Positions 8,461 through 17,338 are shown, counted from the first letter of the stretch. The stretch: 64,000 nt of DNA from Methanospirillum hungatei (GCF_019263745.1 NZ_CP077107.1:2232001-2296000); one strand, 5' to 3'. Translations and numbers: made by a program. Notes: generated from the letters alone by a model not told the origin.

Positions 8461-9288
8461 ATGAACAGGCATATCATACTGATGGGTCTGGTGGTATTAC
8501 TCACCATGCTGTGCAGTCAGGTAATAGCGGATGAAAAAACCTTTTCTTCGCCTGGAATCGGATACATAGAGATCCGTTCAGAGATTGAAGGAGCTCGTGT
8601 TTATTTTGATACCTTATATATGGGGTATGTATCCGGAGGATCATTGACCATTCCGGTCGACACCAGTGTTGCACCTTCATGGCAGAATGTCAGAGTAGAA
8701 TATAGCGGATATGCTCCATATGCAGGTCCTTTTATCCAGACAGAACCTACAAAGACCATTGCATACCTGGTAAACCTTAGTAAAACCACGTATGATAACT
8801 TCGGGATTGTCAAGTTTGTTAGTGATCCAGTGGGTGCAGAATTTTTCTTAAACAACGTGAGTATGGGCGCGACTCCAGATTCGGGTGTCCTGATCGCATA
8901 CACTGTTCCACGCGGTCTTTATGCGGTTTCTGCGCGCAGGCCGGGAGATAAGCCGGTTTCTGATCAACTCTATGTCGATGATAATGCCCTTACGACATAT
9001 CGTGTTGAGATGGTTCCTTCTCCATTTGGTGAACTGCAGGTAAACTCCAGCCCAGAGGGTGGTGATATCTATCTTGACAACCGGGTAGTAGGTCTCACGC
9101 CGCTCAAGCTTACCGGTATTTCTGTCGGAGAACATGGTGTTCAGGTCAGAAAAGCAGGATATCAGGACTGGGTAGCGAATGTGTCAATTACTGGTGGGAG
9201 TATGGGATCAATCGAAGCGGTACTGGTATCAACCCCTCAGCCTGAATCTCTTCCCTCATGCAGTCCTGTGGAGCCTGGAAAGCAATGA
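8461..9288 (+). CDS. Secreted PEGA-domain protein without C-terminal anchor
   Basis: Protein of 275 residues with a Sec signal peptide (residues 1-23, hydrophobic LMGLVVLLTMLCSQVIA). Three PEGA-type beta modules follow, each with the X-V-Y-[FL]-D-x-x-x-x-G core: GARVYFDTLYMGYVSG, GAEFFLNNVSMGATPD and GGDIYLDNRVVGLTPL, the last ending in GYQDWVANV. PEGA modules are surface domains, common in Methanomicrobiales, thought to bind envelope polymers. Unlike the two genes downstream it lacks a C-terminal membrane helix and ends in a short Pro/Ser tail, so it is either released or has lost its anchor. Its stop overlaps the next start (ATGA), showing an operon. Possible TATA (GATATATT) near 8396. Confidence 0.82.
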   Translation: MNRHIILMGLVVLLTMLCSQVIADEKTFSSPGIGYIEIRSEIEGARVYFDTLYMGYVSGGSLTIPVDTSVAPSWQNVRVEYSGYAPYAGPFIQTEPTKTIAYLVNLSKTTYDNFGIVKFVSDPVGAEFFLNNVSMGATPDSGVLIAYTVPRGLYAVSARRPGDKPVSDQLYVDDNALTTYRVEMVPSPFGELQVNSSPEGGDIYLDNRVVGLTPLKLTGISVGEHGVQVRKAGYQDWVANVSITGGSMGSIEAVLVSTPQPESLPSCSPVEPGKQ

Positions 9289-9938
9289 GAGAAATATCAA
9301 AATCTTCAGTTGCATTCCTTTCAATCTCTCTCCTTCTGGTCTTCGGGAGTGGGCTGGTTTGTGGAGATGGATCTTTGGATGCCGGAACAGTATACCCGAC
9401 GACTGGGACTTTGCATATCGACGGGGATCCGGTAGGCATGGAAATAACTCTTGATGGGAAAAATGTGGGAACAGTCCCTGAATCCGGTGTCCTTATTTTG
9501 GAAAACATTCCGGTGGGAGAACATTCACTGAATGCTTCATACTCCGGGTATATGAGCCAGGATATGTGGGTTAATGTCCCTGATGGTCTGCCTGCTGAAA
9601 TTCGGGTAACTCTTCAGGAGGAAACAAGTGGTTCTCTTGATCTCTCATCAACGCCTCCGGGAGCCCAGATATATGTGGATGATCTTTACACCGGATTAAC
9701 CCCGGCAGTGGTTAATGCCACAGTTGGTTCTCATAGGGTTCTTTTGAGGCAGGAAGGGTACCAGGACTGGTCAACTGAAGTAACTGTTTCTGGTGGTCAG
9801 ATGGTTTCAGTTTCTGGATCCCTGATCCCGGTATCCAGCACTCCTGTCTCTCCTCCAGCGGGAGGTCCCGGATTTCTTGCAACGATGATTCTTGTTGGGA
9901 TTGGCAGTGTGATTGCTTTTGGGATATGGAAAAAGTGA
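9285..9938 (+). CDS. Membrane-anchored PEGA-domain protein
   Basis: Protein of 217 residues from the ATG at 9285, which overlaps the preceding stop as ATGA and gives a normal signal peptide (SSVAFLSISLLLVFGSGLVC). An in-frame ATG at 9258 would add nine polar residues and is less likely. Two PEGA modules are visible (GMEITLDGKNVGTVPESG; GAQIYVDDLYTGLTPAV ending in GYQDWSTEV), then a Ser/Pro linker and a C-terminal membrane helix (FLATMILVGIGSVIAFGIW) with a basic KK end. It is expected on the outside of the cytoplasmic membrane. Homologous to the neighbours on both sides, so the three arose by tandem duplication. Confidence 0.82.
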   Translation: MREISKSSVAFLSISLLLVFGSGLVCGDGSLDAGTVYPTTGTLHIDGDPVGMEITLDGKNVGTVPESGVLILENIPVGEHSLNASYSGYMSQDMWVNVPDGLPAEIRVTLQEETSGSLDLSSTPPGAQIYVDDLYTGLTPAVVNATVGSHRVLLRQEGYQDWSTEVTVSGGQMVSVSGSLIPVSSTPVSPPAGGPGFLATMILVGIGSVIAFGIWKK

Positions 9939-9987
9939 GAATATCAAAAAAAACTGATTTATACGAACAAAAGGATTGCTGGTTGTT

Positions 9988-10905
9988 ATGATAAAAAAAT
10001 CACTTCTCTTTTCAGGTTATGTTTTTTGTTTAATCGGGATTCTCCTTCTTATTTCGGGTTTTGTAGCCTTTGGAGATGAACAGGTTGAAACTGCTTTTTA
10101 TGAAGTCAGGTCAAATGTTGAAAACGCTTCTGTCTATTTTAATGGGGAGTTTGTGGGCAATATTGAGAAAGGATCCGTACTCGTTCCGGCAGCAACAAGC
10201 AGCCGGCCGGTTCATCATCAATTGATGATACAAGCGCCAGGTTATACAACCTATAACGAAACCATTGTTCAGGCACCAAAACCTGGTAAAAATAATGTCC
10301 TCAGAGGAATCCTGACCCTGCTTCCACCACAGCGAACCGGAACCCTTTCACTTGCTGTCACTCCTCCTGGTGGTGAAGTATTTGTTGATGGAGTCAGTTC
10401 AGGTGTAATCAGTCAGTCTGGTATTCATGTCCTCCGGGATATTTCTGCGGGGTACAGAACCGTTCAAATCAGGCTTGCAGGATACCAGGACTGGGTTGAA
10501 CGAGTTTATGTTGAATCAAATCTGGACACCAAGATACGGGTAACTCTGACGCCGGTAACGACCGGATCAGTTCAGGTCTCATCTGTCCCCGCTGGAGCAA
10601 ATGTTCTGATAAACGGTTCTCCGGTTGGCATCACTCCGGTTACTATTCCTGAACTTCCTGCTGGTCAGGTGGAGATGAGATTAACACTTCCCGGATACCA
10701 GGATTGGACTGCGGTCACTTCTATCATACCCGGACAGACTGTTCCGGTATTTGGGACACTTGTTCCGGTTGTAGTGCAGACTCCTGAACCTGTAAATACA
10801 ACTCCTGTGGAGACACCAATACCTGAACCCACACAAAGTCCGATTAGCCTATTTACCGCTGCAGGTGCTCTGGCTCTGACGTCGCTCTGGCTGAAAAAAA
10901 GATAA
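9988..10905 (+). CDS. Membrane-anchored PEGA-domain protein
   Basis: Protein of 305 residues from the ATG at 9988; a TTG at 9976 is in frame but lies directly on the AAGGA ribosome site. Signal peptide about residues 1-30, then three PEGA modules (NASVYFNGEFVGNIEKG; GGEVFVDGVSSGVISQSG with GYQDWVERV; GANVLINGSPVGITPV with GYQDWTAVT), a Thr/Pro-rich stalk (VNTTPVETPIPEPTQSP) and a C-terminal hydrophobic helix ending LKKR. The first module pairs with the first module of the 8461 gene rather than with its own siblings, indicating ordered module types. Convergent with the next gene, 4 bp apart. Confidence 0.82.
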   Translation: MIKKSLLFSGYVFCLIGILLLISGFVAFGDEQVETAFYEVRSNVENASVYFNGEFVGNIEKGSVLVPAATSSRPVHHQLMIQAPGYTTYNETIVQAPKPGKNNVLRGILTLLPPQRTGTLSLAVTPPGGEVFVDGVSSGVISQSGIHVLRDISAGYRTVQIRLAGYQDWVERVYVESNLDTKIRVTLTPVTTGSVQVSSVPAGANVLINGSPVGITPVTIPELPAGQVEMRLTLPGYQDWTAVTSIIPGQTVPVFGTLVPVVVQTPEPVNTTPVETPIPEPTQSPISLFTAAGALALTSLWLKKR

Positions 10906-10909
10906 GGGT

Positions 10910-11782
10910 TCAGCCTCTCGGGCCGAATACCTTTTCACTTATTTTATACTGCTCACCATTTTTGTAAAACACAATAACCTGGACTTTATCATTTCCGGAT
11001 GTTCCCTGAATTTCAGCAATACTGCCTGTATTACTTGCAAGATCCTTGGTCACTTCTGAACCGTCGGAAAGCAGAGCATGCACCTGGATTGTCTTAACTA
11101 ATTGCTGACCATGCCCTCCTCTGAATGTTGCGGTGATGACCCGGTATACTGGATCTTTGATGATATCAACAAGGACAACCAGGTTTTGTGGCGGCTGTGT
11201 AACCGGACCTTCATACAATCCGCCAGATGACTGTTCTGGAGCGCTGGCGATTGTCGGTGTCGCTGTGGCAATAATTCCCCTTGTCTGACCTACTTTCTGA
11301 TCAAGAATGAGATATGATGCCCCGTTTTTGTAATACACTGCGGCCTGTACTCTGTCAGCTCCTTTTGAACCGTCAAACATAACCTCAGCACCACGGTTTG
11401 GTGGGAGTGGCTGCTCTGATGTCACTCCATCTGCAGTGGTTACCCTGACCATGATGGACTGGAGAAGTTGTTGGCCTTTCCCACCATCAAACACTGCGGT
11501 GATCTTGTTGTATACCGGATCTTTCTGAGCTGAAACAGATACATCAAGTTCTGCCGGAGGTTCTGTGACTGGTCCGTCAAAGATTGTTAGTTCCTCTCCT
11601 GGTTCTGGTGCCATTGTCTCTTCTGGTGTTGGGGGAAGAGTGGTCGGAGAAGGAGTAGGCATAGGAGTTTTTGGTGCTTCAGATGGCCCTGAACTGGTAC
11701 AACCGGCAAGCAGAATACAACCGGCAAGAACCAGCACCAAAAGGATGCTGCTCTTTTGTGCGATCATAGTACATAGATCCAC
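10910..11782 (-). CDS. Surface lipoprotein with two tandem domains
   Basis: Protein of 290 residues with a lipobox (CILLAGC, Cys28) and a Pro/Thr/Ser linker (about 30-60). Two copies of one domain of roughly 90 residues follow: each starts with GPVTxPPxxLxV, runs through KDPVYxxITAxFxGGxGQQL and ends with a strand containing YYKNG or FYKNG. The family is unnamed to me; it looks like a beta-sandwich presented on the outer face of the membrane. An AGGTGG ribosome site 5 nt before the ATG at 11782 supports this start over the ATG at 11767. Function unknown. Confidence 0.75.
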   Translation of the reverse strand: MDLCTMIAQKSSILLVLVLAGCILLAGCTSSGPSEAPKTPMPTPSPTTLPPTPEETMAPEPGEELTIFDGPVTEPPAELDVSVSAQKDPVYNKITAVFDGGKGQQLLQSIMVRVTTADGVTSEQPLPPNRGAEVMFDGSKGADRVQAAVYYKNGASYLILDQKVGQTRGIIATATPTIASAPEQSSGGLYEGPVTQPPQNLVVLVDIIKDPVYRVITATFRGGHGQQLVKTIQVHALLSDGSEVTKDLASNTGSIAEIQGTSGNDKVQVIVFYKNGEQYKISEKVFGPRG

Positions 11783-11869
11783 CTGCAGTCATGAAAGGAT
11801 TATCCTGCCCTAATACCTGACCGGTAAGTATGACTCTCTTCAGGACAGATTTCTGGTCAGGGTGATAAT

Positions 11870-12349
11870 ATGGGTAAACCAAAAAATGGCTTTGAAAATA
11901 TAATAAAAGAGGTATTAGAACACGGAGCTGCCGAAACCGCACAGGAATGGGTTGAAGCTATTCGGAAAGACTATGGAAGGGCCCCGCTTATTTTTGAGCG
12001 GATGTCTGAACGCCCTGAGGTTTTGATATCCCATTTGCTCTACAAAAATTCCGTCCTTAAAACTGGAACCCTGGATCCGAAGATCGTTGAGCTTATCAGT
12101 CTTGCGGTGTCTGCGGCACTTCGATGTAATCACTGTACTGATTATCATGTTCAGGCAGCCCTTCGCAAAGGTGCAAATCCGGACGAAATACTCGAGGCTA
12201 TAATGATTGCCGGCCTGACTTCCCAGTCAACGGTTCTGGCAGATGCATACCGGACATACTCTGATACTATCGAGGAATGTATTAGTTGTGGGATGAAGAT
12301 ACCTGAATCAATCAACGAGGACTCTGATTCTTCTTCCGGGAAGCCTTGA
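11870..12349 (+). CDS. Carboxymuconolactone decarboxylase / AhpD-like protein
   Basis: Protein of 159 residues. The core LISLAVSAALRCNHCTDYH carries the CxxCxxxH motif of AhpD-type peroxidase helpers, followed by the typical helix GANPDEILEAIMIAG. Such proteins use the Cys pair for thiol-disulphide chemistry, for instance peroxide removal, a plausible need in an anaerobe. The C-terminal 15 residues (EDSDSSSGK) are encoded in a 38-bp stretch that overlaps the 3' end of the convergent radical SAM gene. Substrate not predictable. Confidence 0.8.
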   Translation: MGKPKNGFENIIKEVLEHGAAETAQEWVEAIRKDYGRAPLIFERMSERPEVLISHLLYKNSVLKTGTLDPKIVELISLAVSAALRCNHCTDYHVQAALRKGANPDEILEAIMIAGLTSQSTVLADAYRTYSDTIEECISCGMKIPESINEDSDSSSGKP

Positions 12350-14147
12350 TCACAACACCTTTTCTCGGAGAGATGAGACAGTGTTCCTGTGTTCCGATAA
12401 GATCTTCCCGTCCTGCTTTTCGGAGTCCTTCAAAAATAAGATGATAATGTGCAGGATTTTTCCAGTGCAACATTGCCCGCTGTATTTTTTTCTCTTCTCC
12501 TCTTGGTACATGAACCGGTCTGTTTGTTCTGGGATCGAAGCCTGTTGCATACATACAGGTTGATGTAGTCAGGGGGGTCGGAGTAAAATCCTGTACCTGT
12601 TCGGTATACAGATGATGATCACGAAGATACTCTGCCAGGTTTATCATGTCTGCAAGAGTACAGCCCGGATGACCTGACATCAGGTAGGGTATGAGATATT
12701 GTCTGGACTTTTTTCCAACCTGTGAGGTTTCAAACTCTTCTTTGAATGCTTCAAAGCACTCTTTATCCGGCTTATTCAGGTATTCTGTCACACTTCTGAC
12801 GATATGTTCTGGTGCGACTTTCATCTGCCCGGAAATATGCCTTGATATTCGTTTCATGATATCAGGATCATGCGGAATCAGGTCATACCGAAGGCCCGAA
12901 CCTATGTATACATGTGAAATACCTGGCAACCGTTCGGCATCATCAAGAAGATCAAGATACCGTTCTATACCAGATTGTATGGATGAGCAGCGAATACATT
13001 CCCGGTCCTGACAAGCACCTCTCTTTTCCCAGTTTATGCATCTGTCACCGTACATATTTGCACTTGGCCCGCCCACATCACTTACCACGCCTGAAAAACC
13101 GGGTATTTTCTGAAATGATGCAATCTCCTTTATTATGGAATCATAACTCCGACTCTGGATAATCGTTCCCTGATGCATTCCAAGAGCACAGAAATTACAA
13201 CCCCCATAACAGCCACGGTGAGAAATTACGGAAAATCGAACCGGGCGTAATGCTGGAATCTCTTCTTTATAGGACGGATGCTGGGCTCTTACGTAAGGGA
13301 GACCATAAATCCTGTCCATTTCAGGAGTAGAAAGGGGTGGGGCGGGCGGATTTTGCATGATTACTGTCTTTGGATGTCGCTGTACAAGGATCTTACCAGT
13401 AAATGGATTCTGATTCTCAGTTATCCGGGTATGGGCAAGACAAAACGCCTCTGGTGATTCTTTAACTTCTATGTAGGAAGGAAGGATGCAGGTATTATGA
13501 AGAGCAAGGCCTTCGAATTGTTTTGGGGGTATCTTCCATACCGTGCCTGGGATGTCCTGCATCTCTTTAGGTTTTTCCCCACTGTCAGCCAGTCTGGCTA
13601 TTGTGGATAAGGCATGTTCGCCCATTCCATACACAAGCAGATCTGCCGGAGCATCAGCAAGAATGGATTGCCTGATCTGATCTGACCAGTAGTCATAATG
13701 GGCAAACCGACGGAGTGATGCCTCTATTCCTCCTATAACAATGGGACTCTCTGGAAACAACCGGTGGACAAGATCTGTATATACAAGGATGGCACGATCA
13801 GGGCGCCTGGGTATCCCTCCGGGGGAGTATGCATCATCAGATCGTTTTTTTCGGGCAGCAGTGTAATTGCTGACCATCGAATCAACGCTTCCTCCGGATA
13901 TCGCAAAAAACAGCCTGGGCTCTCCGAGATTTTGAAAACTCTTCGGATCTTTCGGGTCTGGCTGTGGGAGAATTGCCACAGAAAATCCAGCATCCCAGAG
14001 TACTCTCCCTAAAAGAGCAGCAGCAAATGAGGGGTGGTCAACATAGGCATCCCCGGAGACAATGATTATATCCGGCTTGTCAATTCCAAGCAGCTGAAGT
14101 TCCTTTTGGCTGACTGGTAAAAATTTCGGCTGCTTTGCATGAACCAT
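12312..14147 (-). CDS. YgiQ-family radical SAM protein (UPF0313)
   Basis: Protein of 611 residues, the usual length for the family. The N-terminal third is a cobalamin-binding-like Rossmann region (IIVSGDAYVDHPSFAAALLGR). The radical SAM cluster motif CYGGCNFCALG lies near residue 312, and the family-typical additional motifs ERLPGISHVYIGSGLRYD and PYLMSGHPGC follow. C-terminal basic tail KASRKKNQ. The reaction of YgiQ proteins is not known. Five bases downstream of the translation-factor-like gene on the same strand, so the two may be cotranscribed. The 3' end overlaps the convergent AhpD-like gene by 38 bp, an unusual amount of shared coding sequence. Confidence 0.9.
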   Translation of the reverse strand: MVHAKQPKFLPVSQKELQLLGIDKPDIIIVSGDAYVDHPSFAAALLGRVLWDAGFSVAILPQPDPKDPKSFQNLGEPRLFFAISGGSVDSMVSNYTAARKKRSDDAYSPGGIPRRPDRAILVYTDLVHRLFPESPIVIGGIEASLRRFAHYDYWSDQIRQSILADAPADLLVYGMGEHALSTIARLADSGEKPKEMQDIPGTVWKIPPKQFEGLALHNTCILPSYIEVKESPEAFCLAHTRITENQNPFTGKILVQRHPKTVIMQNPPAPPLSTPEMDRIYGLPYVRAQHPSYKEEIPALRPVRFSVISHRGCYGGCNFCALGMHQGTIIQSRSYDSIIKEIASFQKIPGFSGVVSDVGGPSANMYGDRCINWEKRGACQDRECIRCSSIQSGIERYLDLLDDAERLPGISHVYIGSGLRYDLIPHDPDIMKRISRHISGQMKVAPEHIVRSVTEYLNKPDKECFEAFKEEFETSQVGKKSRQYLIPYLMSGHPGCTLADMINLAEYLRDHHLYTEQVQDFTPTPLTTSTCMYATGFDPRTNRPVHVPRGEEKKIQRAMLHWKNPAHYHLIFEGLRKAGREDLIGTQEHCLISPRKGVVIKASRKKNQSPR

Positions 14148-14152
14148 AAAAA

Positions 14153-15115
14153 TTATGAAATGGTAATTGTTCCGACGATTCGTAACTTTTCGCTTTCCAG
14201 GTAATGTAGGATTATGACAGAACCTGGGAGATAGATGAGTTCACGTTCAAATTCCAAGGTAAGTACAGGTTTTCTAAAATCCCCGTCATCATGAACGCTG
14301 GTTACCCGACACGGAATAAACTGCATCCAGTGGCCGGCATACAAAACCATCTGCTCTTTTAGTGGCTGTGGCCAGTATGGAATGATATCCGCTGTTCCGG
14401 AGATTTTCAGGGATGAAATAATGCGAGAATCTGCTGAGAGGACAAATCCCCGATCTAGGTCATCTGACTCTATCCCTTTGAGGGCAAGGCCAACCCGGTC
14501 TCCTGCATCAGCTTCTTCTGCATCATCATCATGCATCTGGATGGACCGGATCTGTGCTGTTTTTCCAAGAGGATGCACCGTAAGCTGGTCATGGCGGTGT
14601 ATTGCTCCTTCATAGACACATCCGAGAATAACTGTTCCGATACCTTTGACATTGAAGTGATGATCAATAGGGACACTCCCTTTCTCACTACTCCGCGCAG
14701 GTTTCTTTTCTGCAGTTTTTGCCCAGAGCCATTCACGCAGCATAACTGGATCATCAGGCAGATCCTCATATTTCTCAAGGACTGTTCCCTTTATAAGTGG
14801 TGCAATTTGTCCTTTATCGATATAATTCCTGAGAATAATTGCTCCGTCTGATATTCGTGCAGCATTGAGCATCAGAATAATCTCACCCAGCTTTGCGCTC
14901 AGTGCATCGATCACCAGAATTGCAAGATCTGCAAGGGATACGGTATAAAAGAGAGAAGATAATTTTTCAGGATATCGTGATGGCTCGATAACTGTCAGGG
15001 TATTATCCCCTTTTTTCAGATTATAGAATGTAATATCGGTCGAAGTGCCTTTTTTTCCAAGCTCTTTAACAAGGTCTTCAGGGCCGAGAAAGGCAATATT
15101 GAGATTTGGCATCAT
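14153..15115 (-). CDS. EF-Tu/SelB-like protein with degenerate GTPase domain
   Basis: Protein of 320 residues with the architecture of a translational GTPase (G domain, then domain 2 and a domain-3-like end). Domain 2 is well kept at about 145-225 (IDHHFNVKGIGTVILGCVYEG, then DRVGLALKGIESDDLDRGFVL). In the G domain the P-loop GxxxxGK[ST] is not present (FLGPEDLVKELGKKGTSTD instead), the DxxG switch is replaced by VIEPSRYPEKL, and the NKxD base-recognition motif is missing. Archaeal EF-1A/SelB paralogues of this type occur in methanogens. It probably no longer hydrolyses GTP and may bind a tRNA or act as a regulator; this is inference. Confidence 0.75.
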   Translation of the reverse strand: MMPNLNIAFLGPEDLVKELGKKGTSTDITFYNLKKGDNTLTVIEPSRYPEKLSSLFYTVSLADLAILVIDALSAKLGEIILMLNAARISDGAIILRNYIDKGQIAPLIKGTVLEKYEDLPDDPVMLREWLWAKTAEKKPARSSEKGSVPIDHHFNVKGIGTVILGCVYEGAIHRHDQLTVHPLGKTAQIRSIQMHDDDAEEADAGDRVGLALKGIESDDLDRGFVLSADSRIISSLKISGTADIIPYWPQPLKEQMVLYAGHWMQFIPCRVTSVHDDGDFRKPVLTLEFERELIYLPGSVIILHYLESEKLRIVGTITIS

Positions 15116-15199
15116 TATCTAAGAGTTGTTTGTGAATTTGATTCTTTCAGCCGGCTGATTCAATATGGTTAATACTCTTCTGAGAACAGTGATAATGAT

Positions 15200-15766
15200 A
15201 TGAAGGTACTCATCGCGATTCCTCCTGAAAAGTTCAGAGATGAGGAGCTCCTGATACCGGTAAAAAAATTTCAGGAGGCCGGGGTGATGTATGAGCTGGC
15301 ATCAACACACGTCGGGGTGGTCATGGGTGTGTATGGCAAAAAGGCAAAGGTGAATCGGACCTTTGAAGATATATTGCTCAAGGGAATTGACGATTATTAT
15401 GCCCTGATGATCGTTGGAGGTCCAGGAACCCAGGTTCATCTTTGGAATAATCGTCACCTGATGGAATTGATTAATGTATTCAACACAAAGCAGAAGGTTG
15501 TTGCCGGGATCGATAATGCACCGATTGTCATCGCAAAAACAGGTATCTTAAAAAAGAAACAAGCTACCGTAGTTCCCGGACAAACTGTCCGTGAGATGAT
15601 GAAGGAAGATGCAATTATTGTCAACAAACCGGTAGTCTATAAAGATAAAATTGTCACTGCATCAGGGCCTGAAGCAGCGGAAGAGTTTGCATCTATTATT
15701 ATCAAATACGAAAAATCAGATCCTGAATTTGTCCCGACCAGTGGAAAAGCAGGCTTTGCATTCTAA
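15200..15766 (+). CDS. DJ-1/PfpI-family protein lacking the nucleophilic cysteine
   Basis: Protein of 188 residues with the class I glutamine-amidotransferase-like fold of DJ-1/PfpI: MKVLIAIPPEKFRDEEL (strand 1 and the conserved acidic residue), VGGPGT near residue 75 and the C-terminal VTASGPEAAEEFA. At the nucleophile elbow, where the family has A-x-C-[HR]-G-P, this protein has AGIDNAP, so Asp replaces Cys. Classical glyoxalase or protease chemistry is therefore unlikely. The rest of the fold is intact and the gene shows no decay, which suggests a changed or binding-only function. Followed by a T-rich terminator-like stretch. Confidence 0.8.
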   Translation: MKVLIAIPPEKFRDEELLIPVKKFQEAGVMYELASTHVGVVMGVYGKKAKVNRTFEDILLKGIDDYYALMIVGGPGTQVHLWNNRHLMELINVFNTKQKVVAGIDNAPIVIAKTGILKKKQATVVPGQTVREMMKEDAIIVNKPVVYKDKIVTASGPEAAEEFASIIIKYEKSDPEFVPTSGKAGFAF

Positions 15767-15855
15767 TTTCCCTTGGCCTATCTTTTTTAAAAAAGGAGAG
15801 TTGATCTCCAGAACGGTATGTTGATGATTTTTCCCACGAAACTATCCACTCATTC

Positions 15856-16797
15856 ATGATAACTGATGTGGGGAAAAAATCTCGGATACATGCGGGGCAG
15901 ATGGTGTTTGTCCCGTTTTTTTTTCTTTTTCTGGTGCTATTTTTCATCTGCCCGGGTGTGGCAGCAGATAAGCAGGAAACCAGAATCTCTATTTCACTTT
16001 CACCCGAAAACCCGACAGAGGGTCAGGCCTTTACCATATCAGGAGTTCTGACTGATATTGGAGGTTCTCCGCTTGGAAACAAGCGGGTAAGTCTTGAGTC
16101 ATCCCCAGATGGTGATACGGCGTTTCCTTTTGAGCGGGTTGCTGTTGATGCAACTGATAGAGCGGGAAAATTCTCCTTTTTCAGGGGAAATCATACCCCG
16201 GCAGAATATATTCGTGTTTCGTATCTTGGAAATGCACAATATCAGGGGAGTGTAAGTCAGGCGGTTCCGGTTCATGATGCTGGTTCATATGTTTCAGGGA
16301 CTCATCCTGCCAGAACAACCGGCGGCCTGATGGTAACAGGAAATCCGGATAACTCCTTTGTTATGCTGGATGGTGAGGTGCGCGGGGTAACTCCTCTGGC
16401 CCTCAATGGTATTGCTGAAGGACCACATATTCTTGATATTGGAAAACCAGGGTATCAGAATCAGACCATGGAGGTGTTTGTTGCTCCTGACCGGAAGACG
16501 ACATTTAGTTTTTCTCTGCCTCCTGCAGGATTACATCTTGAAAAAGCTGGAATTTCAAGTGCAACCGGGCTTAATGTATATAGTAACACAAGTTATAGCG
16601 ATGAGATGGATATACCACTAGGCGATCCGGTATATTCATTCAGTAAATCTGGTGTTTCGGTGGATATTTACGGAAACAACACCTCAGTGAACGGGACAAA
16701 TAAGGCTCAGATCACAACACTCTATGATGAACATCCGTTTGGTGATGGATTTTCTCTCTCTGTCATTATTACAAGTGATGATACTCCATTCCGGTGA
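15856..16797 (+). CDS. Secreted protein with Ig-like and PEGA domains
   Basis: Protein of 313 residues. A basic N-terminus and hydrophobic stretch (VFVPFFFLFLVLFFICPGVAA) form a signal peptide or anchor. Residues about 40-145 resemble a bacterial Ig-like domain (ISLSPENPTEGQAFTISG and the later YIRVSYLGNAQYQGS). A PEGA module follows at about 155-225 (NSFVMLDGEVRGVTPLALNG, GYQNQTMEV). The last 90 residues are unassigned and contain several N-x-S/T glycosylation sites (NTSYS, NNTSVNGT). It belongs with the PEGA surface proteins 5 kb upstream but stands alone. Function likely envelope or adhesion. Confidence 0.72.
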   Translation: MITDVGKKSRIHAGQMVFVPFFFLFLVLFFICPGVAADKQETRISISLSPENPTEGQAFTISGVLTDIGGSPLGNKRVSLESSPDGDTAFPFERVAVDATDRAGKFSFFRGNHTPAEYIRVSYLGNAQYQGSVSQAVPVHDAGSYVSGTHPARTTGGLMVTGNPDNSFVMLDGEVRGVTPLALNGIAEGPHILDIGKPGYQNQTMEVFVAPDRKTTFSFSLPPAGLHLEKAGISSATGLNVYSNTSYSDEMDIPLGDPVYSFSKSGVSVDIYGNNTSVNGTNKAQITTLYDEHPFGDGFSLSVIITSDDTPFR

Positions 16798-16839
16798 AAG
16801 AATGCAAAGAATAATTGAGGATATACTGGGAGGAAGAAT

Positions 16840-17337
16840 ATGCAGGTCTCGATGAAGCTGGAGATCCGGGACACTCCCGGCCAGTTGGTTGCGGCCCTGA
16901 TGCCGATCTCCGAGGCAGGGGGCAATATTAAGACAGTCATTCATGAGCATGATTTTTCATCTGACAAAGGATCCTTAGGTGTTGAGGTTGTCATAGAAAT
17001 CCCGCCTGAACGACTGGAAGTGCTCTTAAAACTATTTCAGGATCGAGGCATCACAGTCATCAGGTTTGGCGAAGAGCGGATGCATTATCAGCAGTCTGTC
17101 ATTCTTATCGGACATCTCATTCATACAAATCTCGGGGACACCGTGGATCGGATTGATAAGACCGGATTTGCTGAAGTAACCAGAATGAGCCTTGCAATGC
17201 CAGCTATTCATGAACGTAGTTCTGCAAAATGTACAATTAAGGCGCTTAGTCGTGAACATATGGACCAGGCAATCGGGATACTTCGTGATGTCGCAAGACA
17301 AAAGGAAATTCTGATGATTGAACCACTGGAGTTCTGA
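16840..17337 (+). CDS. ACT-domain amino-acid-binding regulatory protein
   Basis: Protein of 165 residues. The N-terminal ACT fold is clear (MKLEIRDTPGQLVAALMPIS, then GGNIKTVIHEHD), with a second ACT-like half in the C-terminal part (TRMSLAMPAIHERSSAKCTIKA). This is the ACT protein commonly found directly upstream of homoserine dehydrogenase in methanogens. The hom ATG begins one base after this stop, so the two are translationally coupled. It probably senses an aspartate-family amino acid such as threonine and regulates the dehydrogenase, which itself lacks an ACT domain here. The effector is an inference. Confidence 0.85.
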   Translation: MQVSMKLEIRDTPGQLVAALMPISEAGGNIKTVIHEHDFSSDKGSLGVEVVIEIPPERLEVLLKLFQDRGITVIRFGEERMHYQQSVILIGHLIHTNLGDTVDRIDKTGFAEVTRMSLAMPAIHERSSAKCTIKALSREHMDQAIGILRDVARQKEILMIEPLEF

Positions 17338-17338
17338 A

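Noticed and set aside
14153-15115. SelB-like protein as evidence for selenocysteine use
   Set aside because: The G domain lacks GTP-binding motifs, and no SECIS-like structure or selenoprotein is seen; FrhA and other candidates use Cys.
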